Assembly: GCA_037975125.1 (NCBI GenBank)
Contig: CM075851.1
Coordinates: 121,969,964 to 122,033,963, forward strand
Length of the DNA: 64,000 bases
Source of the DNA: Latrodectus hesperus
Lineage: Eukaryota; Arthropoda; Arachnida; Araneae; Theridiidae
Direction: 5' to 3'
Of the stretch, positions 13,701 through 23,432 are shown piece by piece. Numbering within the stretch: position 1 is the stretch's first letter; every line of letters starts with the position of its first letter. A program made the translations under genes and the position numbers. Below the pieces are notes generated by a model that saw nothing but the letters and a program-made list of their open reading frames with translations, was not told the DNA's origin and ran no database searches.

Positions 13701-15857
13701 AAACTTTTGACAATAAAACCGACTGAATTAAAAGATCACCTCAAAAAATATAGATAAAAAATATAAATTTTATTATTTTAAAAACTTTAAGAAGCATATG
13801 TAGAAAAACTAATTTTAAAACAATTTATTAAAACAAATTATGAAGTTTTTACAACATTTCTCTTCATTTTACAAAAAAAAAAAAAAGAAAGAAAATATTA
13901 AAATGGAAGAAACTCAACAGTTGAATGCTTAGCATTCTAGCCTTTGGTTCAACAGTTTAAAAGTTTGATTCCCATCATGGGCATGGATGTTCGTAATAGT
14001 TCAGAATCTACTTTAAATTGTAAGTTCTAGTATAATTAGTCTTTATATGCAAAAATTAACTGTTAAATAACTCAAACTAAACAGAAGCCCCTTTTGTAAA
14101 TTCTTTTCTTATGTAAGCTATTTTAGTTCAATGTAATGTCAGATCATAAATGAATTTCAATTTGCAAAATATCCATAAGAAAAGGATCAACAACATATCA
14201 CTACATGGATGAATACTTGAACAAGCATGAAATTTCTATAAATAATATAACGGCAGTGACTAGAAATAGAATACATCCTATGATAGTCCACTAAGGATTT
14301 GGAACTTTACTTAATGAAATAGAACCTAATAATATAAGCCAATCATTGTGTCTTATATAGAGCTTATCTTGTTGTAAAATATCTTAGTCACAATCTTGAT
14401 AATACATTATAATTGTGTGTTGAATCAACTAATCAAATTAGAGCATATCCACTTCAATTATGAGAACTGGCAAATTCTACAAGTAAAATTATGGATTATC
14501 ATACTAATTGTTATTACACACTAAAATATGATAGTTGTTTGGAAAAATGTTTATAAAAACTAGTTAAATTGTTTGAAAGTTACAGAATTTATCACAAAAA
14601 TTAATCTAACCTTGTGTGATAAATTGCAAAAAGATTTTTTACTAAGCAAATACATTTATAAAACTCAATGGTATTTAAACACGTCTTCTAAAAAAAGATG
14701 TTAGATTAATTCAAGTATGTACAGATATTTTATGCTTTCAAGTTAAATTAAATTTATTTAAGCCTTCATTGTTATGTAAAGATTTTTACGGTTCAAAATT
14801 ATTAGAATATTCACAGCTAAGATTGGTTTCAAATGGATATAATCAGTTAGAAAATAGAAATACATGCATTTTAAAAACTGCATCATTGTACCACTTTCTG
14901 CTAAAACTGAAAATATTAACACAAGATGAAACTATCAAAATATTAGTTAACATTTAAAAAAAGATGGTTTTAAATAATTTTACAGTGAGTAAATTTTCTA
15001 CAAATATCAATATTATACAAAATTATTTCAAATTTTAAAATATAGAATTTCCTTTCTTATCTGAATTCCCAAGCTCATATATAGTTGAATCAAGCTTCAG
15101 TCACCTTAATTTTATTTTAACAAATCAAAGAAATAAATTCAATTTGGACTTTCGAGGAGATCTACAAATAAAATTAATAAATTTCAAACTTAAACTTGCC
15201 ATTTTAACAGAACATCAACAAATAATCTTTTCAATGATTTATGTAAAAAAATTTGATTTCATTAAAATAAAATAAATCATTCAAGAAACAGGTAAGTCTT
15301 TTCTGTACTTTTATTTCTCAGGAGAAAGTATGGTCAGCAAAATTGTTAGCAAGCTCAAAAAACTGTCAGGCTTGTCACACATAATTAACAATATATAACT
15401 AAATAACATTTTCAGTAATACTACATTTTAACTGTTTAATATTACTTTTTTTATCTAGCTATAAATTTCACTATTTGGGAATTACCAATTAAGTTTACAG
15501 TATATTTATTCCAAAAGGTTTTTTTTTCATAAATAAGTTAAAATTAATGTTTCCATGCTTTTTTTATTCCGTAATATTCTAAATGGTATTTTTTCTGCTA
15601 TAATTACAAAAATAAAATGAAACAAAAATTATTAATTAAAATTATTAACAAAAATTATAAAAGTCACATTTCACACATATTTAAAAAAATTGAAGTATAA
15701 AAAAACATATATAGAGCAAAGATGTTATGTTTATGATACAAATCTATAGTCTAATCAAGCAATGTAATCAACGAACGAAAAATGTTACCTCAGTTTTATA
15801 TAAATAACGAGCAGATGCTAATGGCAAAAAGCAAATAAACAATAGCCTCCAGTTCAT
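4626..15857 (-). CDS. Beta-hexosaminidase (GH20), 5' six exons; 3' part off the left edge
   Basis: Lysosomal or secreted beta-N-acetylhexosaminidase, which removes terminal GlcNAc/GalNAc from glycoconjugates. The exons are 15857-15789, 11155-10861, 9070-8946, 8806-8696, 6325-6224 and 4734-4626. All borders are GT/AG and the phases chain exactly, giving about 270 residues. Residues 1-16 form a signal peptide. Residues 24-165 are the GH20b N-terminal domain. The catalytic barrel follows, with '[13 protein letters not shown]', '[12 protein letters not shown]' (the Arg matches the substrate-binding R178 region of human HEXA), '[16 protein letters not shown]' (HEXA D207 region) and '[18 protein letters not shown]'. 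The catalytic Asp-Glu pair (GGDE) and the C-terminus would lie left of 4626. It is closer to animal HEXA/HEXB than to insect chitinolytic enzymes in these motifs; the subunit type cannot be assigned. Confidence 0.95.
4735..6223 (-). other. Hexosaminidase intron 5
   Basis: 1489 bases between AAAAG|GTATAT and ATTAG|GGC. AT-rich; I see no coding sequence or recognisable repeat in it apart from homopolymer runs. Confidence 0.8.
6224..6325 (-). CDS. Hexosaminidase exon 5
   Basis: 102 bases, 34 codons, phase 0 at both ends (CTCAG|GATGCA ... GAA AAG|GTATAT). It encodes '[20 protein letters not shown]' followed by '[14 protein letters not shown]'. It includes the conserved HWHxVDD motif, whose Asp positions the substrate acetamido group in the family. 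Confidence 0.96.
6326..8695 (-). other. Hexosaminidase intron 4, with a possible Copia-type relic
   Basis: 2370 bases. On the plus strand about 6681-6758 reads '[15 protein letters not shown]' before a stop, which resembles the first conserved block of Copia-type Gag (LDGxNFxxW). No RT, integrase or LTR was seen around it, so this is a weak call. A 36-bp palindrome lies at 8031-8066. The compound inverted repeat at about 7209-7257 pairs TTCCAATAAT with ATTATTGGAA around an inner CATGC/GCATG hairpin. Confidence 0.5.
8031..8066. repeat. 36-bp near-perfect palindrome
   Basis: ATCTAATAT, one base, AATACAT, a two-base centre, ATGTATT, one base, ATATTAGAT. The arms match except for one base each. 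It lies in a stretch with repeated AATACATCAAT units (7995-8055). Confidence 0.85.
8696..8806 (-). CDS. Hexosaminidase exon 4
   Basis: 111 bases, 37 codons, phase 0 at both ends (TTGAAG|TTTGCT ... AAT TTA|GTATGT). It encodes '[20 protein letters not shown]', the start of the GH20 barrel with the DTSRH substrate-binding arginine, and then 'PLLLQNL'. Confidence 0.95.
8807..8945 (-). other. Hexosaminidase intron 3 (short)
   Basis: 139 bases between GTG|GTAATA and TTGAAG|TTT, by far the shortest intron of this gene. Nothing further is recognised in it. Confidence 0.85.
8946..9070 (-). CDS. Hexosaminidase exon 3
   Basis: 125 bases. The acceptor TATACAG is followed by AT, which completes a Tyr codon split across the intron (DEQ-Y). 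It then encodes '[20 protein letters not shown]' and '[20 protein letters not shown]' to V|GTAATA, phase 0. [13 protein letters not shown] is diagnostic of animal HEXA/HEXB. Confidence 0.95.
9071..10860 (-). other. Hexosaminidase intron 2
   Basis: 1790 bases. It contains three closely spaced GGCAGATCA units (about 10193-10236) and an unrecognised minus-strand open stretch at 10449-10682 that matches no family I know. No other features seen. Confidence 0.75.
10861..11155 (-). CDS. Hexosaminidase exon 2 (GH20b domain)
   Basis: 295 bases from TTTTTAG|GTTGTC (phase 0) to CAA T|GTAGGT (phase 1). It encodes '[20 protein letters not shown]' through '[20 protein letters not shown]' and 'NMDEQ'. This is the N-terminal GH20b domain, with the pattern PxPQ near the start and DE-Y at its end. 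It contains an N-glycosylation sequon (NSS), consistent with a lysosomal or secreted enzyme. I chose the donor T|GTAGGT rather than AG|GTATTA because only it keeps the frame into exon 3. Confidence 0.93.
11156..15788 (-). other. Hexosaminidase intron 1
   Basis: 4633 bases. It contains an old tRNA-derived SINE at 13905-14085. The rest is AT-rich sequence with no coding pattern that I can support; the open stretch at 14769-14957 is judged spurious. Confidence 0.75.
13905..14085 (+). repeat. tRNA-derived SINE, family A (old copy)
   Basis: Shares the order of sequence blocks with the copy at 20253-20440: '...CCTTTGGTTCAACAG', a degraded B box (GTTTGATTCCC), 'GGGCATGGATGTTCG', 'TTCAGAATCTACTTTAAA', 'AGTATAATTAG'. 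The tRNA head is strongly diverged, so this is an old insertion. Confidence 0.75.
15789..15857 (-). CDS. Hexosaminidase exon 1 with signal peptide
   Basis: Starts at ATG (15857-15855) in a favourable context (AAAATGA) and runs 23 codons to GAG|GTAACA, phase 0. The peptide begins '[16 protein letters not shown]', a classic hydrophobic signal sequence with a likely cleavage after ASA. Just upstream on the minus strand, TTTATGTTTAG at about 15880 resembles a splice acceptor, so a separate 5' non-coding exon further right is possible. Confidence 0.92.
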
Positions 15858-16409
15858 TTTGAAAACCGAATCTGAAACTAAACATAAATAAAATGAGTTT
15901 TTTTTTAAAAGTTTAATATACACAATATTATTTATTTAAAAATAATGTAACTTACGGATAATGTTATAGAAGTTCCTTGATCAAAAATTGTTTCTTTTAT
16001 AAAAAACAGAAGAAAAAAACATTAGTTTCTAACATTTTATTTGAAAATAAGAATTTTTACAAATGGTATCCTCCTACTAATATTCAAATAGAAATACCGG
16101 CTGAATGCACTTCATATCTTTTGAAATCATTTCAAGATAAAAATGCATGTGATTTCAACATGTAAATAAACAAACTAAACGTAGTTTATAAGCAATAACA
16201 AACTAAATGTAGTTAAAGTAGAAGTGATCTTTTTCTCTTATCAGAATCAAAAAATTGTTTCGTATTCATGATGGAACATTCATTATATTTAATATTTATA
16301 AGGAAGTAATAAGCAATATATAAAGAGATATGAATTGTAACAGAAATTGCAAACTATTGACTATCTTCGGCATTTCTCGTAGTGAAAGAGAAAAGCGAAA
16401 TATTTAGAT

Positions 16410-16605
16410 TGCTAAAAGCTCAAGGAATTCTTGCCTTCAGCTCAAGAGTTCGTGGTTCATAGTAGATTCCGAATCACTTCAAACTACTTTGAGCAAAGAT
16501 GTTTGTAGTGATTCGGAATCTACTTTAAGCTTTAGGTCCCAGTCTAATCAGCCTCCGCGTGAAAAAAAAAAAAAAACTTTTGAGCGACATACAAACCTTA
16601 CTAAG
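16410..16605 (+). repeat. SINE family A copy with internal inversion duplication
   Basis: Recognisable family A blocks: 'TTCTTGCCTTCAG', 'AGATGTTTGTAGTGATTCGG', 'TAGGTCCCAGTCTAATCAGC', 'TTGAGCGACATACAAACC'. Where the B box and following bases should be, there is instead an inverted copy (16461-16484) of the element's own 16501-16524, forming a hairpin. A poly(A) run interrupts the tail. Confidence 0.8.
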
Positions 16606-18790
16606 CTTAGGGAGAAATAAAGGGATCTTTCTACAAATAATGAAAAGAGGTAGATGTTGCATAATATAAAAATTTTTTTACATAATATGGAAAAAGTTCA
16701 AAAACGCATTCTTTTACAGCCATGTAATTTTAATTCAGGCTTAATATAAAAGTTTAAAAATTTTATACTTTCACTGAAAGATTGCAATAAGAAATAGATC
16801 CTGCTTCATGCATTAAGATTTCGTTGGGAGTTCATTGGATTATCCATTTGTGATTTGTGAATATATCCCACAATTTATTAAAAGGAACGTATCGGAAAGC
16901 AAATAGAAAAGAACTCTTGCAACAGATTTCAATTGCTAGATTGTCCTCAATGTGGAGTTCATTTTTAAGTAACAGGATGCTTATTGTGGCCCAGTGGCTG
17001 GGCAGCACATTTCGGAGTAGAATGATCCTAGTTCAATATTAACTACTATAGAACTTCATCGTATCACCTAAAAATCTGAGAACTGTCTGCCAGTCAGTCA
17101 GTAAGTTTCAAGAAGAATAAAGATTGAGATGGATTCATTTCCGTATTTGAAACTAGCGTTGGATATATACAATTGAAATACGCTTTGTGACTTCAATCTG
17201 CTATATAAATGATAAAGAATTTGATTATATTTTCTAGGCGGATATAAACCATGGAATTAAAAAAATAAAGGAACAAATCAATACAAATTTGCGTATGAGC
17301 AATTTAAGATTCCAAAAAGTGGCACAAAGATATTTATTACTTTAAGAATCATAGAATTATTCATTAGTTCGAATTAATAAATTAAATTTTTCAAAAAATC
17401 AGCTAAAAATTCTTATAGGAAAACAAACTATTAAAATTTCAGAATAATTGAATGATTTATTTCTGATTTTTTTTATCTTAAAATAGGGAGAATCGATACT
17501 GATTATAAGTTACACAGACATCAAGTTATTAATTTATTTTTGCCCTGTATGGGAAAATTCATCTGACATTGTAGATTGGCAAAGCTCTCAAACACATATC
17601 AATAGGATTTCAACTATCTTAGTATAACTCTGAAATATGCTTTTGAAAATGATATGAAGATACTTAGATGGAAAGAAAGTATAGGAAAATTTTTATGCAT
17701 AAAATATAGCAACATATACCACATAAAGTCACATAATCTTATTGAAAAATAATTCCAGAGCTCACAAAAGGAAAACCAATATAACTAATTGTTGGATGTC
17801 ATTTGCGTATTGGCCGGTTATCAAGAGATAGTATAACAGACCTCAACCTCCAGTAGTAAGCATTTTATAAATGAGATAATGATCGCAAGATCGCTTAGTT
17901 GCCATGGATGACGCCAGACATGTTTAGGATTGTCGTCAGGATGCAAGTGAATTTAGAGCTCCTCACTTAAAAATACACGTTTTTAAACAATTCAATTACA
18001 ATTTGACTAAGGTCGGAACTATTGTTATTGGACGAAAAATAGCTTAATGGTTAATGTAAAGGTTGATAATTGATAACAGCATTTTAGATAGTTAATAATT
18101 GCAAACATGGTGTTATATGACAAACTGGTTTCTTACATAGTGAAACCGTGTAGAGCATTTTTATCTTGAAATAATAGTGATCAACTTTGTTGATTTTGCC
18201 TCAGCATTTTCTAACCATCTCATCATTATTACTTATATCTGAAGAGATTGGTTCAGTTAACTTCTTTTGCTTTGTATTTTTCCCACTTTAAAATATATTC
18301 GTAATGTGTACAAATCTTTCGGTGAGATATTATTATAGACGGCATACGATTTTTACAATCAATATTAGAGAAAAATTATGACGAACATAGAGAATCATAT
18401 TCCTTAAATTAACTGCTGAATGCGCAGTTCAGAAGTATACTGGAACTTTATCTATGCATTGTATTGTTATAAGTTTATATGTACAAAGATTATTCATTCA
18501 CAACCTCCAATATTGATTTATTCATTAGCTTGATCAAAATGTCTTTTTCACACAAAATTTCATTGCAATTGAAAAAATTTTTGTAATAACGTTTTTTAAA
18601 TCAAGAAGAATTATTATTTTCATTGAAGAGTTGAATATGCTGAGAACTGTTTAATGTATCATTAAAATTGCTTATCAAACCATAAAATTCTAATTGTGTA
18701 AAGCATCTAAAAATTTCCTTTCAAAAAGTTTTTGTAAAACATATTTAAACATTTTAACATAACAAAAATAAAAATAAATAAATAAAACAG

Positions 18791-18793
<3 letters not shown>

Positions 18794-18839
<46 letters not shown>

Positions 18840-18862
18840 GTGTATATGTATATATATATATA
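18794..18862. repeat. (AT)n microsatellite
   Basis: About 20 uninterrupted TA units followed by an imperfect stretch (acatgtgtatatg, then tatatata). Confidence 0.95.
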
Positions 18863-19285
18863 AACTGTGTGTTATTTAATTTAATTATACTTAAATAGTA
18901 AAACTTGAGAGTTGAAAAATTATTTATAATATTTTATTCTTTATGCAGTTTCTTCTTTTTGTGATTTCATTCTTTAAATTATTATTATCAGAATAATTCG
19001 ATGCAAATACTATTTATTGTTATTCTTTGTTATAGAAAACTGTGTAGAACATATAAATTACTACGCGATCAGATATTACGAATCGACTGGAAGGAGTAAG
19101 TGATTGGTCTCTCTGTTCAATGGATTTTATTTGGGAACTTATCAAAAAATAGGAAACCACGAGCCCCTGTTTTCCTTCTTTGGAGATGAGAAATCGTGAT
19201 AATACTATTTAAGCCGGTGTTCCAGTTCTAAGCAGGAAATTGTCAGAAGGTGTTTTTGTGTTCCATATATAATAATATGTCAATT

Positions 19286-19562
19286 TAGAAGCCTGGTGGC
19301 TTAGTGGAAACGTTTCACGCTCACAAGGCACAGGTTCGACATTCAATCCTTGAACAGAGCAAGATCGACTCAGCCTTTCATCCCTTTGTTGGGTCGATAA
19401 CTGAGTACCAAGCATGCTTGGGAACAAAACACCGGGGGTTTCGCGTTAGGTTGACCACCTGATCAGGACATATGCTTTACACTCCAGGCCTTTGAACCAG
19501 GAAAATAGAGATGAGCACTATAGGCAGTGGCTTACACGGACTGTCATGCCACTGAGTTTAGT
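19286..19562 (+). repeat. tRNA-derived SINE, family B
   Basis: tRNA-like head 'GCCTGGTGGCTTAGTGG' (A box) and 'CACAGGTTCGACATTC' (B box). A long body follows, with 'GGGTCGATAACTGAGTACC', 'CATGCTTGGGAACAAAACAC' and 'GACTGTCATGCCACTGAGTT'. Not translated; the apparent minus-strand frame across it is a by-product. Confidence 0.75.
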
Positions 19563-20186
19563 TAGTTTAATATGACAATTATAAATACATTTAACGTGCC
19601 AATTATTCATGTGGAATACTTAAACGTGAAGAATCGATGATATTATTTTCAGAATCCTAATTAATTAATAATTTTATTTTAATATAAGAATAAAAAAAAT
19701 CAACAATATATTGATATAATAAACAGAAAAAAATTAGATCAAAATCCCAACATTTATTTTAAATAAACGAAAAGCAGGCTAGGTTTGGCAATTCAATTCT
19801 TGTGCAATTGTTTCTATAATTATATTATTTATAAAATTTCAAACTAACTTTTGAATCACAATTAGTTGTTATACGAAAACATTAGAGTCCAGAATAAGAT
19901 AAAAAAAAAGGAGCTACTATATTAAAATCGATATGATCAAATCTCATTTTTAATCGGAAAATTAAGCGGAAGGAATTTTCGTGTTCATTAATTTTAAAAT
20001 TTAGGTGGAAAATGCATTGTTCAGACCAATTTTTATAGTTTTGACTATCGAAGGATAAATCAAATAAGATCTTATTAATTTAGATGCTGCTTTTTTTTGT
20101 TCAGAACGGAAAGTATTAAATAAAACATGTAAAATTTATCAACATTATTTTTCTGGACTATTGTATTTATAATTTCAGTTGATTTA
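19563..20186. other. AT-rich spacer
   Basis: Nothing recognised between the family B SINE and the Tc1-like element. Confidence 0.5.
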
Positions 20187-20217
20187 CACAGTCCAGTCAC
20201 ACTAATGTGACCACATG

Positions 20218-21030
20218 TCAAAAGCCAGAATAATCAACTTTCGCAGAAGGACGCCGAGATGGCAGCCGAATGGTTAGCGCTCTTGCCTTCGGTTCAACAG
20301 TTCGTGGGTTCGAATCCCACCTTGGGCATGGATGTTTGTAGTGGTTCGGAATCCACTTTAAGCCGTAGGTCCCGGTATAATTAGCCCTCGTGTGCAAAAA
20401 ATGACCGTTGAGCGACAAACAATCCAAACAATCCATACAATTCGCAGAAGGACTGCTACGAGAAATACAAGAAAGGCAGTTAGGTTTCTGAAGGTGTTGA
20501 CTGGGATGTTGAGCCATGCTGACTCAAGTGCAGTGACCAACTGTGCTAGATTACGCGGGTGAGGATCCATACCAAGAGCAATCCTATGGAGATGGTCACA
20601 TAAATTCTCAATTGGGCTTAATCAGGTGAGTTTTGCTGGCCAAGTAAAAACGGTAAACTCATTCGTGTATTCTTCGAACCATGCACGTACACTACCAGCT
20701 GTATGATAACTTGCAATGTCATGATGGTAGATGTCATCATCCTGAAAAGAAACAATGTGTATATAGGGATGGATATGGTCCGCAAGGACAGATGCGTATT
20801 TGTATTGATCCATCGTGCCTTCTACAATGAGGAGTGAATCCAGAGAATAACAAGAAAATATTACTTTAGCCCTAATGTTCCCGCCTCCAGCCTGGACCGT
20901 TCCTGCAATAGTTGCAGGGCATTTGCTTTCAGGTGTTTCACATTGTATACACCAACGTTTATCTGTCCAAAGGAGCATAAAACGCGATTCTTTGGAAAAT
21001 GTTACCTGTCACTACTCAGTGAACGTCCAC
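20218..21030 (-). pseudogene. Tc1-family transposase remnant (DDE domain)
   Basis: Minus-strand translation gives the C-terminal half of a Tc1-type DDE transposase: 'MLLWTDKRWCIQCETPESKC', 'HDIASYHTAGSVRAWFEEY', 'FTWPAKL', a TGA where SPD is expected, then 'LSPIENLCDHL' and 'LAQLVTALESAWLNIPVNTF'. The visible Asp and the Glu of PIEN are separated by 36 residues (counting the stop), so the spacing is DD36E-like rather than DD34E. The stop, the missing N-terminus and the SINE insertion make it non-functional. Confidence 0.85.
20253..20440 (+). repeat. tRNA-derived SINE, family A, best-preserved copy
   Basis: Flanked by a perfect 13-base duplication (TTCGCAGAAGGAC at 20240-20252 and 20441-20453), the mark of target-primed insertion. 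The head has an A box (GGCAGCCGAATGGTTAGCGC) and a perfect B box (GGTTCGAATCCC). The body continues 'GGGCATGGATGTTTGTAGTG', 'TTCGGAATCCACTTTAAGCC', 'TAGGTCCCGGTATAATTAG' and 'TGACCGTTGAGCGACAAAC', with a short (AATCC) tail. It resembles a tRNA but has no convincing anticodon arm, so I call it a SINE. The other family A copies are aligned to this one. Confidence 0.92.
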
Positions 21031-22414
21031 TGGCGGTACTCACGTGTATATATCGCTAAATAGTGATACATTTATGTCTCGAAAAATTATTGCTGCATTT
21101 AGTAACATATGAAGGTTTTTTAATTAAAGCTAAATGTGTGCTCTTGGGAAGAAGAAATTTCACTAAACTAATCGGACTAAGAACTGCTTTTGATGCTATT
21201 GGGGTAATGTGTCTGTGTTGTCTTACTATTTTTACCTTTAATATAATGGATTTCAACTGTAAATTGTGGAGCAAAATGTACATTGTGCTAAAAAACATAT
21301 TTGAGCGTTATTTAAAAGTCTATCTTATAAACTCTATAGGATTTCTTCACAGCAAGAAAAATATAATTAAACATATGTTCCAGCAAATTTGAAAGATTTC
21401 ACAAAACATAGACTGATAGTAAATTTCTACCATTAATCTCTTTCTATTCGAAAAAATTTTCGAGATTCAGAAGTAATGAGAATGCCTCACCAAGTTTTCT
21501 TCAATTAATGCTCAACAATTACAAATTCTAACAAGTTAAATTAAGTTGTTAAATTCACATCTGTTTCCCCGTGAGTTCAAAGTTATTTTAGTTACATTCG
21601 AGTTTTATTCGATAAGAAATCTTTTATTTTGATACTTTAAAAATTTTCATTGAGTTTTTCCTTTCAAATAACATAGCTATTATAAAGTTTTAAGCTTTTT
21701 TAAAGAAATTATCAAGAAAAATTTGCGTATGTGAAGAACGTGATTAAAAAGCGAAAAAAAATCGTACAAGCAATCATCTCAATTTGTTAATTATTTTAGG
21801 GTGAGGATCAATGCAAAATTGCTTATCTTTATAGAATAAAAGTTTTATATCTAGTTGAGAAATTAAATAACAAAAAGAAAGGAACATCTGAAATCATGGA
21901 TAAATACATATCAGGAAACATTAATAATTTATCCATATTTGCTTATTTTCCGGAAAACTATGCTTAAGTAAACTATTCCTCATATTTTTGTTTATTTTGA
22001 ATATCATCCAGATAAATGTTACAAAAGAATTCCAGGAAATTTTTCTGATGAATCTCGGAAATATTTCCTCTGCGTTTATAATATAAAATTTAAATAATGA
22101 AAAATGCCAAAGGTTGTATATAATTAGGACGAACGGTTATATGGAAATAAGCAAGAATATATATACATAATATTCCTTAAAAAATCAGTACAATAGAGTG
22201 AATGAGAAAAATACTCAATATAAGATAATGATTTGAGATTGTGCAACAATTTAATTTTTTCTGTAGTTATAAAATGAATATGACCAAAATTTATTTTTCC
22301 TAATATTATGAGAATCGGTGAAGATTTCGGAGATTTTTTTAGATGCTCTGGCTTTAGTATTTAAATGCTGAAATTAAGGGCAAATGTATTTGTTTTATTT
22401 TAGTACAACATACA
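21031..22414. other. AT-rich intergenic DNA
   Basis: Contains an unrecognised plus-strand open stretch (21063-21392) with low-complexity hydrophobic translation and no known motif. I do not support it as a gene. Nothing else recognised. Confidence 0.45.
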
Positions 22415-22594
22415 CAGCCTGGTTAAGGCAGGAGTTGCCTTGGGCTCTCACATCGAATGGAAAAGTTTATTTTACCTTGTAAATCAAATTAGAATCGTAT
22501 GTAAACTCGAATAGAATGTCTGTTGTTGTAAAACAGAAGGGGGACCCCAAAAAAGTTATTGCTCCTGTCCCCAATTAGGCAATATCGGGCCCTG
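22415..22594. mobile_element. Possible hAT-type MITE remnant
   Basis: The ends CAGCCTGGTTAAGGCA and GGCAATATCGGGCCCTG are imperfect inverted repeats of the CAGGGCC... type found at hAT-family MITE ends. The interior has GGGGGACCCC and TCCCCAATTAGG, as in such elements. No target duplication was confirmed and no transposase is present. Confidence 0.4.
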
Positions 22595-23430
22595 ACTACA
22601 TATGATACTATGTTTCATCAACTTAGTTTTTGGGTTTAATTTTGTTGATTGAGGATATTTTACTAAAATTTTATAGTACACAGTGAATCTTAACAATTTA
22701 ATTAATTTAATAAACTCTGCAAGGAATTTCAGATGATCCATTATATCTATAAGCTCATATAAAATATTTTTTCCAAAAATTTATAAGTTTTGGAGTTATT
22801 ATATTGGGATAATATCTGTTTAGTCATCAGTTTCAGACATTAAGAGTTTAATTATAATAAATTTTAAATTATTACTTAATATTGAAATAAAAATAATAAA
22901 TAAGATTATTAATATCTTTGTATTCACAATCAAAAGTTGAGACCTTCTTAAAAGAATACATCCGCAAGCTTATGTATAGAAATGCCAAAAAGGAACCACA
23001 TAAAAAAAGAGTTTGTGAATACTCTAGGCAACCACTGTTTGGTTCCATAGGACGTTATTCAAAACTTATCTTTCATGTTACAATAAATAAATAAAACTTT
23101 CATTTTAAAAAATAATCGAGCAGTTTTATTGGCACTCTTAAATATGACGCTTTCTATTTTAATTTAATTATTTATTCCGTAATTTTGTTTTATCTATGAG
23201 TTTAGCAAGCAGTTTGTTTTTAGAGAGAAAGAGAGAGAGAGAATTCTGTGTGATCACACAAAAATATATTCTTTGATTAAGTTTCATTTCCTTTAACGTA
23301 AAAATATTTGCGCTCAAATAATGTTGAATGTTATTCGTTATTATGAAAAATAAGAATCTTTAGATTGTTTTAAATTAACTATGTAAATATAGCTTCGTTA
23401 TTTATGTATATTTTTAAGAATTAAATAAAA
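22595..23430. other. AT-rich intergenic DNA
   Basis: A GA-rich microsatellite (gagagaaagagagagagag) lies at about 23223-23241. Nothing else recognised. Confidence 0.5.
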
Positions 23431-23432
23431 TA

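Larger units (their letters stand above)
15881..19285. other. Region upstream of hexosaminidase; no supported host gene
   Basis: Should contain the promoter and possibly a 5' UTR exon of the hexosaminidase gene, but I cannot place either. It holds a rearranged SINE at about 16410-16605, a possible tRNA-like fragment (gtggcccagtggctgggc, about 16986), and an AT microsatellite at 18794-18862. Confidence 0.5.
20187..21030 (-). mobile_element. Tc1-like element, truncated, with nested SINE
   Basis: The left terminal sequence CACAGTCCAGTCACACTAAT follows a TA at 20185, as expected for a Tc1-family end. Transposase coding is on the minus strand and reaches the conserved 'YSGF' C-terminus near 20220. 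No matching inverted repeat is found near 21030, and the N-terminal DNA-binding part is absent, so the right half is deleted. A SINE splits the C-terminal coding part. Confidence 0.8.

Noticed and set aside
20253..20330. Possible tRNA gene
   Set aside because: Good A and B boxes, but no clean cloverleaf and anticodon; it is the head of a SINE with a target duplication.
20218..20517. Minus-strand 99-codon frame
   Set aside because: It runs through the family A SINE and the Tc1 relic; the translation is of the SINE in antisense, not a gene.
21063..21392. Plus-strand 109-codon frame
   Set aside because: No known motif, no splice context and low-complexity hydrophobic composition; AT-rich sequence can give such frames by chance.
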